A stretch of 64,000 nucleotides of DNA from Aliiroseovarius sediminilitoris (GTDB lineage Bacteria > Pseudomonadota > Alphaproteobacteria > Rhodobacterales > Rhodobacteraceae). Positions 1 through 8,916 of this stretch are shown piece after piece. The DNA is taken from positions 1,550,001 to 1,614,000 of the forward strand of contig NZ_FOJB01000001.1 of the NCBI RefSeq assembly GCF_900109955.1, written 5' to 3'. How positions within the stretch are numbered: the first letter of the stretch is position 1; each line of letters starts with the position of its first letter. The notes below the pieces were generated by a model. It was not told where the DNA came from. It saw only the letters and a program-made list of their open reading frames with translations, and made no database searches. A program made the translations under genes and the position numbers.

Positions 1-128
1 ATCGGCAGGTCGGACAGAAGGATGAACAACGCGGCGGACCCTGCCAGCACCATGCCGACGCGATAACCGGCGAAGATCGCCGTCAGGGTCAGACCCGCCA
101 TCGCGAGGGGCAGAAAACTGTCGATCAT
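1..128 (-). CDS. dctM: TRAP transporter large permease (DctM), 5' part only
   Basis: The reverse strand from 128 reads an ATG start followed by 42 hydrophobic residues beginning MIDSFLPLAM and containing FAGYRVGMVLAG, a typical start of the DctM/SiaM large membrane subunit. The gene runs off the left edge, so nothing more can be said about the 12-helix transport domain. Its ATG overlaps the TGA of dctQ (ATGA), so the two subunits are translationally coupled. TRAP large subunits carry the substrate through the inner membrane using a sodium gradient and an extracytoplasmic binding protein. No binding-protein gene lies on the dctQ side, so it may follow dctM outside the window; the substrate cannot be told. 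Confidence 0.8.
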   Translation of the reverse strand, partial: MIDSFLPLAMAGLTLTAIFAGYRVGMVLAGSAALFILLSDLP

Positions 129-640
129 CTGCTGGCCCGGATCAGGCGGATGGTTTCGATCAGGATCGCCACGGCCAACAGCGTCAATCCGAGCGGCAGC
201 ACCGCCTTGATCAGCCAAAGGTCGTTCAACCCGCCATTGCGCCCACCTTCATCCGATGCCCATGCGCGCATCATGAAGGACCATGCGGCGGGAAGCCCCA
301 AGGCGAAGAACGGCACTGCGAAGATCAGGTTGCCCACCAGATCAATGCGCGCTTTCGTCCGGTTGCTGCGGTTTTGGTACAGGAAATCCACCCGCACATG
401 CTTGTTTGCCTGCCAGACAAGCCCGGCGGGGATCAGCCCTATGATGACCAGCAGATGCCATTGGATATCGAGCAGAGAGTTCAGCGTGATGGCCTTTCCC
501 AACAGGGGCACGGCCCTCATGAAGCTCAGGATCGGGTTGATGTCGAATGTGCTGAACACCACCTGCACAACAATCCCGCTCATCATCGCGATCAACGCGA
601 TGGCCAAGGCCTTCATCATGGCTGACTTCAGACGTTCCAA
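125..640 (-). CDS. dctQ: TRAP transporter small permease (DctQ)
   Basis: A small integral membrane protein of about 171 residues with four predicted membrane segments (near residues 10-35, 60-80, 100-125 and 145-165) and the motif WQANKHVRVDFLY, typical of the DctQ subunit that supports the large TRAP permease. The reading frame extends to a GTG at 664, but no ribosome site precedes that codon. A TTG at 640 is preceded by GGGGGGAG at good spacing, and I prefer it; an ATG at 619 is a third option. It overlaps dctM by ATGA. The divergent neighbour is a phosphate permease, which gives no hint of the substrate. Confidence 0.82.
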   Translation of the reverse strand: MERLKSAMMKALAIALIAMMSGIVVQVVFSTFDINPILSFMRAVPLLGKAITLNSLLDIQWHLLVIIGLIPAGLVWQANKHVRVDFLYQNRSNRTKARIDLVGNLIFAVPFFALGLPAAWSFMMRAWASDEGGRNGGLNDLWLIKAVLPLGLTLLAVAILIETIRLIRASR

Positions 641-901
641 CAGGCTCCCCCCAACTTGGGTCACAGGGAACGATAAATTTTCAGAAGGCGCAATGCCAGC
701 CTGCGGAACTGTTGGGTCGAATGGAGCAGGCGTACCGAGAGAGCGTCACAATTATAGAACAGGCAGCGCAATAAGGGGCTGTCAATGATCCACCTCAGTT
801 TGACCTGCGCTGGCGCGTGCAAATTTCACTGTGGCACAGCACCTTCCGCAACCTTTGGGCGCGCGGCATGGGCAAGTGTGCGCTTCTCGGATGGGGGTCC
901 C
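641..901. other. Divergent intergenic spacer between dctQ and pit
   Basis: About 260 bases carry the start regions of two divergent genes. The reading frame of the phosphate permease stays open up to an ATG at 785, but the extra 39 residues are cysteine- and arginine-rich and unlike a PiT amino terminus, so I treat them as untranslated. I looked for a PHO-box-like pair of 11-base repeats and saw only a single CTGTCA near 780, so phosphate control of pit is not supported here. Confidence 0.4.
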
Positions 902-2476
902 ATGAAAGTGAAAGAATATCTTAAGATTGAAAGCGCGACGCATATCAGCCGCTCCGAGGTCGGGCGGCTGGGAACCGCCATCATCTTCGTTGTCGGGGTG
1001 ATGATCTATACCGGTGCGCGGTTTGCGCATGTGGATCAGCTTTACCTGTTGGTCGCTGCCGCCGTTATCGGTGCTTACATGGCGATGAATATCGGTGCCA
1101 ATGACGTGGCCAACAATGTCGGCCCCGCCGTCGGCTCTTTTGCGCTGAGCCTGACGGGCGCAATCGTGATCGCGGCACTGTTTGAAGCCGCAGGCGCCAT
1201 CATCGCGGGCGGAGACGTGGTTTCGACCGTGAAGAAAGGCATTATCGACCCCGCCGACGTGCCCGACCCGGATGTCTTTATCTGGGTAATGATGGGGGCT
1301 TTGATCGGGGCTGCCCTTTGGCTGAATGCCGCCACATGGTTGGGCGCGCCGGTGTCGACCACCCATGCCATCGTGGGCGGCGTGATGGGTGCGGGGATCG
1401 CTGCGGTGGGCTGGGATGTCGTCAACTGGGATTCGATGGGCAAAATCGCCCTGAGCTGGGTGATCTCACCCGTGACCGGGGGCGTCATCGCCGCATTGTT
1501 TCTGTATGCGCTGAAAAAGATGATCTTTTTCAAACCGCAACCTGTGGAAGCCGCTCGAAAAGTTGTTCCTTTCATGATCGGTATCATGGCCTGGGCCTTC
1601 ACCACCTATATCGCGCTGAAAGGGATCAAGAGCCTGATCAAGATCGACTTCACCAACGCCATTCTGATCGGATTGGTCGTGGGGTTGGTTGCTATCGTTG
1701 TTGTTCGCCCGATGATCAACAAGGTCGCACCCACGCTGCCAGACACACGCGAGGGGGTGAACAAACTTTTTACCACGCCGCTGATCATCTCGGCAGCTCT
1801 TCTGAGCTTTGCACATGGCGCAAATGATGTGGCGAATGCCGTCGGCCCGCTGGCCGGAGTGGTCGATGCTCTGACAAATACGCAAGGCGGTGCGTCCAAG
1901 GTGGCGATCCCGCTTTGGGTGATGGTGATCGGTGCGCTTGGAATCTCGGTCGGTCTGGCATTGTTTGGGCCGAAGCTGATCCGCACCGTTGGGTCAGAGA
2001 TCACCGAACTGGATCGGTCGCGTGCCTTTTGTATTGCGCTCGCTGCTGCCATCACAGTGATCATCGCCAGCCAACTTGGGATGCCGATCAGCTCGACCCA
2101 TGTGGCGTTGGGAGCTGTTTTCGGCGTCGGCTTTTTGCGCGAATTTCTGGAAACCCGGATGAGCAAAGTGGTCGAGGAGGTGTTGATCCAACACCGGGGC
2201 GAACAGGATTTCGCCACCGTCGAACAGGTGCTGATGTCTTTTCAGAACGCACCGCCTGAGGACAAGTTGCGTATTCTGGAAAAGCTGAAGAAAATGGGGC
2301 CAGATGCGGTGATTGACGCCGCCGAACGCAAGATGCTTCAAAAGGCGTTGAAGCGCCAATTGGTGCACCGCGCATCGCTTTTGAAGATCGTGTCGGCATG
2401 GATCATTACCGTGCCGGTTTCTGCGGTGCTTGCGGCCATGTTCTATTTCGTGCTGCGCGGCATGATGCTGCCATAG
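902..2476 (+). CDS. pit: PiT-family inorganic phosphate permease
   Basis: This 524-residue inner-membrane protein has the duplicated PiT signature, GANDVANN at residues 65-72 and GANDVANA from about residue 306. These are the two halves of the ion/phosphate path in low-affinity cation-coupled phosphate transporters (PF01384). About ten hydrophobic segments are visible, with a charged cytoplasmic stretch between about 415 and 495 that is enriched in lysine and glutamate. I chose ATG 902 because the protein then begins with a plausible cytoplasmic tail and a G-rich stretch lies just upstream; the upstream extension to 785 looks non-coding. Only 16 bases separate it from the Na/Pi cotransporter gene, so the two are very likely one operon. 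Confidence 0.9.
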   Translation: MKVKEYLKIESATHISRSEVGRLGTAIIFVVGVMIYTGARFAHVDQLYLLVAAAVIGAYMAMNIGANDVANNVGPAVGSFALSLTGAIVIAALFEAAGAIIAGGDVVSTVKKGIIDPADVPDPDVFIWVMMGALIGAALWLNAATWLGAPVSTTHAIVGGVMGAGIAAVGWDVVNWDSMGKIALSWVISPVTGGVIAALFLYALKKMIFFKPQPVEAARKVVPFMIGIMAWAFTTYIALKGIKSLIKIDFTNAILIGLVVGLVAIVVVRPMINKVAPTLPDTREGVNKLFTTPLIISAALLSFAHGANDVANAVGPLAGVVDALTNTQGGASKVAIPLWVMVIGALGISVGLALFGPKLIRTVGSEITELDRSRAFCIALAAAITVIIASQLGMPISSTHVALGAVFGVGFLREFLETRMSKVVEEVLIQHRGEQDFATVEQVLMSFQNAPPEDKLRILEKLKKMGPDAVIDAAERKMLQKALKRQLVHRASLLKIVSAWIITVPVSAVLAAMFYFVLRGMMLP

Positions 2477-2492
2477 GAGTGGGCACCTCAAG

Positions 2493-4325
2493 ATGATGAA
2501 GAAATCCCTTTTGCCGGTCATCCTTTTGGTGCTTGGCTTTGGCTTTTGGCTTAGCCGCGATTTTCAAGAGATCGCCGCCGGCGTCGCGATCTTCCTGTTC
2601 GGCATGTTGATGCTGGAAGACGGCTTCAAGCTGTTCAGCGGCGGCTTTTTGGAAACCGTGCTTGAAAAGACAACAGGCTCGGTCGCCAAATCCATGGGGT
2701 TTGGCATCCTGTCGACCACGATCATGCAATCCAGTTCGCTGGTGTCGGTGATCACCATCTCGTTTCTGTCCGCTGGCCTGATTTCGCTGATTGCAGGGGT
2801 CGGGATCATCTTTGGTGCCAATATCGGCACCACAACGGGGGCGTGGCTGGTGGCGGGCTTCGGGCTGAAAGTGAACATCGCGTCCTATGCGTTGCCAATG
2901 TTGGCCATCGCCATTGTGCTGGTGTTCCAGAAAAACAAGTATCTGCGCGGCGCAGGGTTGGTCCTTGCCGGGCTGGGGTTCCTGTTTCTGGGCATTCACT
3001 ACATGAAAGAGGGGTTCGAGTCGTTCAAAGACCAGTTCGACCTGACCCGATTTGCCATGACCGGGCTTCTGGGGCTGCTGGTTTATACGCTGGTCGGGGC
3101 AGCGGCGACCGTGGTCATGCAGTCCAGCCACGCCACGATGACGCTGATCATTACCGCGCTGGCGGCAGGGCAGATTTCCTATGAGAACGCGCTGGCGCTT
3201 GCAATCGGGGCCAATATCGGCACCACCATCACTGCGATTATCGGATCTTTCACGGCGAATTATCAGGGCAAACGCCTGGCTCTGGCTCATCTGATCTTCA
3301 ACCTCGTGACTGCGGGGGTTGCGCTGGTGTTCATTGGGCCAATCCGTCAGAGCGTCGATCTCGTCTCGGCCGGAGTTGGTATAGCGGACACGGATTTCGC
3401 CCTGAAACTGGCGGTATTCCATACGATCTTCAACACGCTGGGGGTCGTGTTGATGCTGCCGCTTTTGAACCGTTTGATCCGCTTTCTGGAACGTGTGATC
3501 ACGCCGCCAGAGGAAGACTTGAGCCAGCCCAAATATCTGTCCGAAGCGGTGGACGAATTTCCGCAGACCGTCGAGGTCGCCATGCGGCGCGAGGTCAAAC
3601 ACCTTTATGACAACGCCGTGGAATTGATCTTGCACGGGCTAAACCTGCACCGCGATGAGGTGTTTGCCTCGAAAGACATCGCCGCAACCGTTCGAGCCAG
3701 TCGCAAACCGGTCGAATTTGACATCGACGAACGGTATGAGGCGCGGGTCAAGACGCTCTATTCCGCGATTGTCGAGTTCGCCACGCGCATCGGGTCAAAG
3801 GACATGCCGGCGGATGTGATGGATGACATCTATACGCTGCGGGATGTGGCTGGGCGGATCGTCCGGGCCGTAAAGGCGGTCAAGCATTTGCGTCGCAACG
3901 TCAACCGCTACACGGTGCGCCGGCAGGGGGCCGCGACCGATCTCTATAACCAGCTTCGCACCGAAATCGCGCGCATCCTTGTCGAAATTCGACAACTGGA
4001 TCTGGCAGACCCCGACGACCGCTCAAGCCTGTGGCTGGATCAGGAGAGGATGCAAGTAGAAACCGACGGACGCGAGACAAACACACGGATCGAGGCATTG
4101 ATCCGCCAACGCGAGCTGGATGCGTCGGTCGCGACTTCGTTTCTGAACGATTCCAGCTATGCCTATTCGGCGATGCGCGATCTGCTTGGGGCCGCGCGGG
4201 CGTATTATATTGAAAGCGAGGACGCCATGGCCGAGGTCGAACGCATTCTCGCGCTTGATGATGACGAACTGATGGCCATCGTCCGGGACGCGATCAACGA
4301 CAAACAGAAGGATATGGCGCAATGA
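2493..4325 (+). CDS. Na/Pi cotransporter with PhoU-like C-terminal domain (NptA/YjbB type)
   Basis: A 610-residue protein with two Na/Pi-cotransporter repeats (PF02690). Each carries a QSS motif followed by GANIGTT: IMQSSS near residue 75 with its GANIGTT near 108, and VMQSSH near 210 with its GANIGTT near 240. The last 260 residues are soluble and helical, rich in charged residues, and resemble a PhoU-like tail, as in bacterial YjbB/NptA proteins. Known members move phosphate with sodium, and E. coli YjbB has been linked to phosphate export. The gene follows pit by 16 bases and precedes a small coiled-coil gene by 69, so a shared phosphate role is likely. Whether this copy imports or exports cannot be read from the sequence. 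Confidence 0.88.
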   Translation: MMKKSLLPVILLVLGFGFWLSRDFQEIAAGVAIFLFGMLMLEDGFKLFSGGFLETVLEKTTGSVAKSMGFGILSTTIMQSSSLVSVITISFLSAGLISLIAGVGIIFGANIGTTTGAWLVAGFGLKVNIASYALPMLAIAIVLVFQKNKYLRGAGLVLAGLGFLFLGIHYMKEGFESFKDQFDLTRFAMTGLLGLLVYTLVGAAATVVMQSSHATMTLIITALAAGQISYENALALAIGANIGTTITAIIGSFTANYQGKRLALAHLIFNLVTAGVALVFIGPIRQSVDLVSAGVGIADTDFALKLAVFHTIFNTLGVVLMLPLLNRLIRFLERVITPPEEDLSQPKYLSEAVDEFPQTVEVAMRREVKHLYDNAVELILHGLNLHRDEVFASKDIAATVRASRKPVEFDIDERYEARVKTLYSAIVEFATRIGSKDMPADVMDDIYTLRDVAGRIVRAVKAVKHLRRNVNRYTVRRQGAATDLYNQLRTEIARILVEIRQLDLADPDDRSSLWLDQERMQVETDGRETNTRIEALIRQRELDASVATSFLNDSSYAYSAMRDLLGAARAYYIESEDAMAEVERILALDDDELMAIVRDAINDKQKDMAQ

Positions 4326-4394
4326 TTATAGATGGCAGTTACAGGCCCAGACCCATTGGGCCATATCATGTGCTGTCGCAACCAGGGGGCCACC

Positions 4395-4649
4395 ATGGGA
4401 CTTGAAAATAGCGTTGAGAAACTCGACAAATATTACGCTCGGCTTGAGCAAGGGAAGGCGCAGAAGATCAAGCCATCCCATGTCGACAAGATATTGTCGA
4501 AACTTGAGGCGAAAGCCCGATTGCTTCAGGCAGAACTTGATGAGACGACGAAGTCATCGAAAAAAGAACGGCTGGCGACAAAACTCGATATGGTGCGCGA
4601 GCAGCAGAAGCGCGCGCGCTGGCTGAAAGACAAGATCGGCGATGCCTGA
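4395..4649 (+). CDS. Small coiled-coil protein of unknown function
   Basis: An 84-residue, highly charged protein with no hydrophobic segment, predicted almost wholly helical, with heptad-like spacing from about residue 25 to the end (KILSKLEAKARLLQAEL, then KKERLATKLD). I chose ATG 4395 because AGGGGGC lies a few bases upstream; an in-frame ATG at 4332 would add 21 residues with no helical character. I do not recognise a named family. Its place directly after the Na/Pi cotransporter, in the same direction, suggests co-transcription and perhaps a phosphate-linked role, but that is inference from position only. Confidence 0.7.
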   Translation: MGLENSVEKLDKYYARLEQGKAQKIKPSHVDKILSKLEAKARLLQAELDETTKSSKKERLATKLDMVREQQKRARWLKDKIGDA

Positions 4650-4703
4650 GGGCATTATCTGACGTCTGGCCAACTCCGTGCTGATCGCGTGGGGCCGTCC
4701 GGG

Positions 4704-5606
4704 TCAGCGCATTTTGTAGGGCGCAAGACTGGCCGAGAAGACCTCGATAAACTCAAGCGAGATCATTGAGGGCTGTTTCAGCGTCGGACGCACCAGCGAT
4801 AACCGATGCGGAATGGCGGGCGTGAAAGGGCGATGATCCAGGCCCTGACCCACATATTTTGCCGCATCCAACGCGCTGACAACCGAGACACCGATCCCTT
4901 GGCAAACCATCTCGCAGGCGGCGGTGAACTGTCGCGATTCCACCAGTGAATTTATGGTGGTGTTGGCTTTCTGAAAGGCTTCGTTCAGATCGCGAAAAAA
5001 TGTGCTGTCTCGGCGTGTGTGGATCAGGTTTTCATCGGCCAGATCGCTTGGGCCGATCTGTTTGAGTGCTGCCAGTCGGTGCCCTGTCGGAAATACGCAG
5101 ACGGTGCGGATGTCGATATTTTCACTTTCGACGGCGGGATGTCCTTCGAACCCGTCAGTGATGCCGAAATCATACTGTTCACCCACCATCCATTCCAGAA
5201 TGCGTTCAGGGCGGTCCGGTTCCAGCGTGACGCTGACACCGGGGCGGTCGCGCAGGAATGCCGCCACGACGCCGGGCAGGTGGCTGGTCGCAAAACCGGG
5301 CAGGCAGGCAATGCGCAGATGCCCGGCCTTCTTTTCGGTGATGTTCTGGCTGGCTTCCGAGATTTGGTGCATCATTTCAAGCACCCGCCGGATGTCGGGC
5401 AGCAGAAACCGGACTTCCTGGGTCGGCACCAGTCGCCCGTCACGACGATTGAACAGGTCGAAGCCCAGAACCTCGCGCAGATCGGACAGAAGGCGACTCA
5501 CCGCAGGTTGGCTGATGCCCAGTTCCAGCGCGCCGCGTGTCATGGAACCGTGATGTGTGACCGCCATAAGGGCCTCTAACTGGCGCAGGCGCAGCGAATG
5601 TGACAT
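4704..5606 (-). CDS. LysR-family transcriptional regulator
   Basis: This 300-residue protein has the LysR layout. A winged helix-turn-helix occupies residues 6-65 (GALELGISQPAVSRLLSDLREVLG is the recognition region), and a type-2 periplasmic-binding-like effector domain starts near 93 (GHLRIACLPGFA). The conserved FNRRDGRLVPT wing is present. It is transcribed away from ugpBAEC, with a spacer of about 200 bases, so it is the obvious candidate regulator of that operon, although Ugp systems are usually under PhoB. The effector is unknown; a glycerol-phosphate or related ligand is a guess from context. Confidence 0.88.
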   Translation of the reverse strand: MSHSLRLRQLEALMAVTHHGSMTRGALELGISQPAVSRLLSDLREVLGFDLFNRRDGRLVPTQEVRFLLPDIRRVLEMMHQISEASQNITEKKAGHLRIACLPGFATSHLPGVVAAFLRDRPGVSVTLEPDRPERILEWMVGEQYDFGITDGFEGHPAVESENIDIRTVCVFPTGHRLAALKQIGPSDLADENLIHTRRDSTFFRDLNEAFQKANTTINSLVESRQFTAACEMVCQGIGVSVVSALDAAKYVGQGLDHRPFTPAIPHRLSLVRPTLKQPSMISLEFIEVFSASLAPYKMR

Positions 5607-5650
5607 GCGATCTTCCTTCCGGGACAGGGGCAGCGTAGCAGTATAATGCT

Positions 5651-5669
5651 GTGTTATAAAACTGTTACA
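5651..5669 (+). promoter_or_regulatory. Candidate PHO box upstream of ugpB
   Basis: TGTTATA at 5652-5658 and TGTTACA at 5663-5669 are direct repeats with an exact 11-base period and an AAAC spacer, so the second half reads CTGTTACA. The PhoB consensus is two CTGTCAT-like heptamers with 11-base spacing, and ugp genes are classical PhoB targets. The site lies about 135 bases before the ugpB start. A weak -10-like TATTCT follows at 5675. Confidence 0.55.
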
Positions 5670-5803
5670 TCAAATATTCTTGCATTATGCCATGTGGGAT
5701 GTAACCCTTTTGCCAGACACGCGGTTCGGGTCGGGCAACTCGGCTGATCTGACTGCGTGCCACACCTGGGAAACGCACCGCAGCTGGTGCAAGGGAGGAT
5801 GAA

Positions 5804-7117
5804 GTGAAAAAGCTCGTGTTTGGCGCAATTGCTGCCGCAACCACCGCGATGTCCCCAATCGGGGCCTCCGCGCAAACCGAAATTCAATTCTGGCACGCCT
5901 TTACCGGACGTCTTGGCGAGCTTGTGGCCGCGCAGGTCGAGGAGTTCAACGCAAGCCAGAGCGATTACAAAGTCGTCGCCAGCCACAAAGGTAACTATTC
6001 CGAGACGTTGAATGCCGGCATCGCGGCGTTCCGCGCTGGTGAACAACCTCATGTTCTGATGGTGTTCGAGGTTGGCACGGCGACCATGATGGCCGCCGAG
6101 GGCGCCATCAAGCCAGTCTATGAAGTAATGGCCGAAAGCGGGGCCGAATTTGACCCCGACGCCTATATCGGTGCTGTGAAAGGTTACTACACCACCACTG
6201 ACGGTCAGATGCTATCGTTGCCGTTCAACTCGTCAACGCCCGTTCTGTGGGTGAACCGTGACGCGATGGAAGCGGCTGGTGTGGACCCTGACACAGACCT
6301 GTCCACGTGGCAAAACGTGGATTCGGTGCTTGAGCAACTTAAAGCGGGCGGTGAAGATTGCCCGCTGGTTACGGCTTGGCAAAGCTGGATCCATCTTGAA
6401 AACTTCTCGGCCTATCACGACGTGCCGTTTGCGACCAGGGATAACGGTTTCGCCGGGCTGGACACCGAGCTTGCGCTGAACGGCGAAGCTCAGGTGGCGC
6501 ATTTGGCGAAGATGGGCGAATGGGCCAAGGATGGAGAGTTCGTCTATACCGGTCGCCGCAACGAAGGCGGTGCAAACTTCCGCGCCGGTGAGTGCGCATT
6601 GTTCACCGAAAGCTCGGCCGGTTACGCAGGCATCAAGGCCGAGGCAGAGTTTGCCTTCGACGTGCGTCCGCTGCCCTATTGGGAAGGTGTCGGAAATGCA
6701 CCGCAGAACACCATCATCGGTGGTGCATCGCTTTGGGTCATGGAGGGCCACGAAGCCGAGGAATACAAGGGCGTGGGTGAATTCCTGTCCTTCCTGTCCT
6801 CGACCCCGGTTCAGGCAAAATGGCACCAGGATACCGGTTATCTGCCGATCACGGTTGCCGCTGGCGAAGCCACGAAAGAAGCTGGGTTCTATGAAGAAAA
6901 CCCCGGCACCGATGTGGCCGTCAAACAGATGACAGCCAACCAGCCGACCGCCAATTCCAAAGGCATCCGTCTGGGATCGTTTGACCAGATCCGCGGCATC
7001 ATCGACGAAGAGCTGGAAGGCATCTGGGCCGGTGACAAGACCGCGCAAGAGGCGATGGACAGTGCCAAGGAACGCGGCGACGCGCTGCTGCGCCGGTTCG
7101 AGCAAGCCAATATGTAA
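5804..7117 (+). CDS. ugpB: sn-glycerol-3-phosphate ABC transporter substrate-binding protein
   Basis: A 437-residue periplasmic protein with a signal peptide (KKLVFGAIAAATTAM, cleavage after ASA near residue 23), followed by EIQFWHAFTGRLGE, the characteristic start of mature UgpB. It binds glycerol-3-phosphate and glycerophosphodiesters such as glycerophosphocholine and hands them to UgpAE. The start is GTG 5804, preceded by AAGGGAGG at ideal distance; the nearby ATG at 5799 is followed at once by a stop. The gene opens the ugpBAEC operon. A hairpin separates it from ugpA, which should favour binding-protein mRNA. Control by PhoB is suggested by the upstream repeat. Confidence 0.93.
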   Translation: MKKLVFGAIAAATTAMSPIGASAQTEIQFWHAFTGRLGELVAAQVEEFNASQSDYKVVASHKGNYSETLNAGIAAFRAGEQPHVLMVFEVGTATMMAAEGAIKPVYEVMAESGAEFDPDAYIGAVKGYYTTTDGQMLSLPFNSSTPVLWVNRDAMEAAGVDPDTDLSTWQNVDSVLEQLKAGGEDCPLVTAWQSWIHLENFSAYHDVPFATRDNGFAGLDTELALNGEAQVAHLAKMGEWAKDGEFVYTGRRNEGGANFRAGECALFTESSAGYAGIKAEAEFAFDVRPLPYWEGVGNAPQNTIIGGASLWVMEGHEAEEYKGVGEFLSFLSSTPVQAKWHQDTGYLPITVAAGEATKEAGFYEENPGTDVAVKQMTANQPTANSKGIRLGSFDQIRGIIDEELEGIWAGDKTAQEAMDSAKERGDALLRRFEQANM

Positions 7118-7134
7118 ACCACGCATCAAAAGGG

Positions 7135-7151
7135 CGGGCCATCACGGCCCG
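7135..7151 (+). terminator. Hairpin after ugpB (attenuator or mRNA-stabilising stem)
   Basis: CGGGCC, a five-base loop and GGCCCG form a perfect six-pair stem between the ugpB stop and the ugpA ribosome site, followed by TCTTTTCC. The short T-run and in-operon position fit partial termination or 3' protection of the ugpB message. Confidence 0.6.
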
Positions 7152-7171
7152 TCTTTTCCGTTCCGGGGGAT

Positions 7172-8056
7172 ATGATGGAAAAACGCGTCACCTTTCGCGG
7201 CTGGCTTTTGCCCCTGTGCCTGATCGCGCCGCAGGTCATCATCTCGGCGGTGTTTTTCTTTTATCCGGCGGGGCAGGCAATCTGGCAGTCGCTGTTCATA
7301 CCCGACCCGTTCGGGCTGTCGATGCAATATGTGGGTCTGGGCAATTTCGAATACCTGCTGTCGGACAGGTTTTATCGCGCGTCATTTGTGACGACGGGAA
7401 TATTCTCGATCCTTGTGACCCTCGCCTCGATGATCCCGGCGTTGTTTCTGGCGGTGCTAGCGGATCGGTTGATCAAAGGGTCGGGCGTCTATCGCACGCT
7501 TCTGATCTGGCCCTACGCGGTCGCGCCTGCCGTGGCCGGTGTGCTGTGGCTCTTTATGTTCAACACCCGCGTGGGCGTCGTGTCTTGGTATCTGGGGCAG
7601 TTGGGATATGACTGGAACCATGTGCTGAATGGCAGCGAGGCGATGGGGCTGGTCGTCGTCGCCTCGGCCTGGGGGCGGATAAGTTATAACTTCCTGTTTT
7701 TCTTTGCCGCCCTGCAAGCCGTGCCCCGTTCGGTGATTGAAGCCGCAGCGATTGACGGCGCCCGTTTCTGGCGGCGCTTTTTCACCATCGTCTTGCCGCT
7801 TCTGTCGCCCACCACTTTTTTCCTCTTGGTGGTCAACGTGGTCTATTCCTTTTTCGAGACGTTCGGCGTGATCCACACCATCACCTCGGGTGGGCCGCAG
7901 CAATCGACGACGATCCTTGTCTATAAAGTCTTTTCGGACGGGTTCGTCGGCCAGGATCTCGGGTCAAGCTCGGCGCAGTCGGTGATCCTTCTGATCGTGG
8001 TCGGGCTGCTGACTGTGCTTCAGTTCAAGTTCGTCGAAAAAAGGGTGCACTACTGA
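7172..8056 (+). CDS. ugpA: sn-glycerol-3-phosphate ABC transporter permease UgpA
   Basis: A 294-residue inner-membrane permease with six predicted helices and the cytoplasmic EAA loop ([14 protein letters not shown] near residues 190-205) that contacts the ATPase. It is the first half of the CUT1-type translocation pore for glycerol-3-phosphate. The ATG at 7172 is preceded by GGGGGA. Its TGA overlaps the ATG of ugpE (TGATG), so the two pore subunits are coupled in translation and probably made in equal amounts. Confidence 0.92.
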   Translation: MMEKRVTFRGWLLPLCLIAPQVIISAVFFFYPAGQAIWQSLFIPDPFGLSMQYVGLGNFEYLLSDRFYRASFVTTGIFSILVTLASMIPALFLAVLADRLIKGSGVYRTLLIWPYAVAPAVAGVLWLFMFNTRVGVVSWYLGQLGYDWNHVLNGSEAMGLVVVASAWGRISYNFLFFFAALQAVPRSVIEAAAIDGARFWRRFFTIVLPLLSPTTFFLLVVNVVYSFFETFGVIHTITSGGPQQSTTILVYKVFSDGFVGQDLGSSSAQSVILLIVVGLLTVLQFKFVEKRVHY

Positions 8057-8913
8057 TGGCCCGCGACATACATGGCATGGTCGAAAAACGCGGGGTGGGG
8101 CTGTGGCTGACCCATCTGTTGATGATACTTGGCGTGTTGGTCATCTTCTTCCCGATCTGGCTGGCCTTCGTCGCTTCGACCGTCTCGCAACCCGAAATCG
8201 TGCGCCCCCCCATGCCGCTTTGGCCCGGCGATCAGTTCTTTGAAAACTACAAGGCGGCGCTGTTGTCGGGCGTGAATGTGCCGGTCGCGACGATGCTGTT
8301 CAACTCGCTGGTCATGGCGGTAGGGATCGCCGTGGGCAAGATCGTGATCTCGCTTCTGTCCGCCTTCGCCATCGTCTATTTTCGCTTTCCCGGCCGAACG
8401 TTCTTTTTCTGGATGATCTTCCTGACCCTGATGCTGCCGGTCGAGGTGCGGATCGTGCCGACCTACGAGGTCGTGGCGGGGTTCGGGATGCTGAACAGCT
8501 ATTCCGGGCTGATCTTCCCGCTGATTGCGTCGGCGACGGCAACCTTCCTGTTTCGCCAGTTTTTCCTGACCATTCCCGATGAACTGGCCGAGGCCGCGCG
8601 CGTCGACGGTGCCCGCCCGATGCGGTTTTTCTGGGACATCGTCGTGCCGATGAGCCGCACGAACGTGGCTGCCCTGTTCGTGATCCTGTTCATCTATGGC
8701 TGGAACCAATACCTTTGGCCGCTGCTGATCACCACCGACCCGGAAATGAACACCATCGTCATGGGCATCAAGCAGATGTTCCCATCAGGCGATGATGTGG
8801 CGGATTGGCCGGTGATCATGGCGACCTCGATCCTTGCGATGGTCCCGCCGGTGATTGTCGTTGTGTCGATGCAGAAACTGTTCATCCGCGGCCTAGTAGA
8901 TAGCGAGAAGTGA
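8056..8913 (+). CDS. ugpE: sn-glycerol-3-phosphate ABC transporter permease UgpE
   Basis: A 285-residue permease, the second pore subunit of the Ugp importer. Six hydrophobic segments are visible, with the EAA motif [14 protein letters not shown] near residues 178-191. MalG-type family members interact with the same UgpC dimer through this loop. It overlaps ugpA and is followed after only three bases by ugpC, within an operon of standard order B-A-E-C. Confidence 0.92.
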   Translation: MARDIHGMVEKRGVGLWLTHLLMILGVLVIFFPIWLAFVASTVSQPEIVRPPMPLWPGDQFFENYKAALLSGVNVPVATMLFNSLVMAVGIAVGKIVISLLSAFAIVYFRFPGRTFFFWMIFLTLMLPVEVRIVPTYEVVAGFGMLNSYSGLIFPLIASATATFLFRQFFLTIPDELAEAARVDGARPMRFFWDIVVPMSRTNVAALFVILFIYGWNQYLWPLLITTDPEMNTIVMGIKQMFPSGDDVADWPVIMATSILAMVPPVIVVVSMQKLFIRGLVDSEK

Positions 8914-8916
8914 TCC

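Noticed and set aside
2406-3635. Leftward open frame of 409 codons
   Set aside because: Antisense to the Na/Pi cotransporter gene; sequence is dominated by H, Q, R and D.
5649-5665. CTGT repeats with a 13-base spacing as a PHO box
   Set aside because: The PhoB period is 11 bases. The overlapping TGTTATA/TGTTACA pair has the right spacing and is reported instead.
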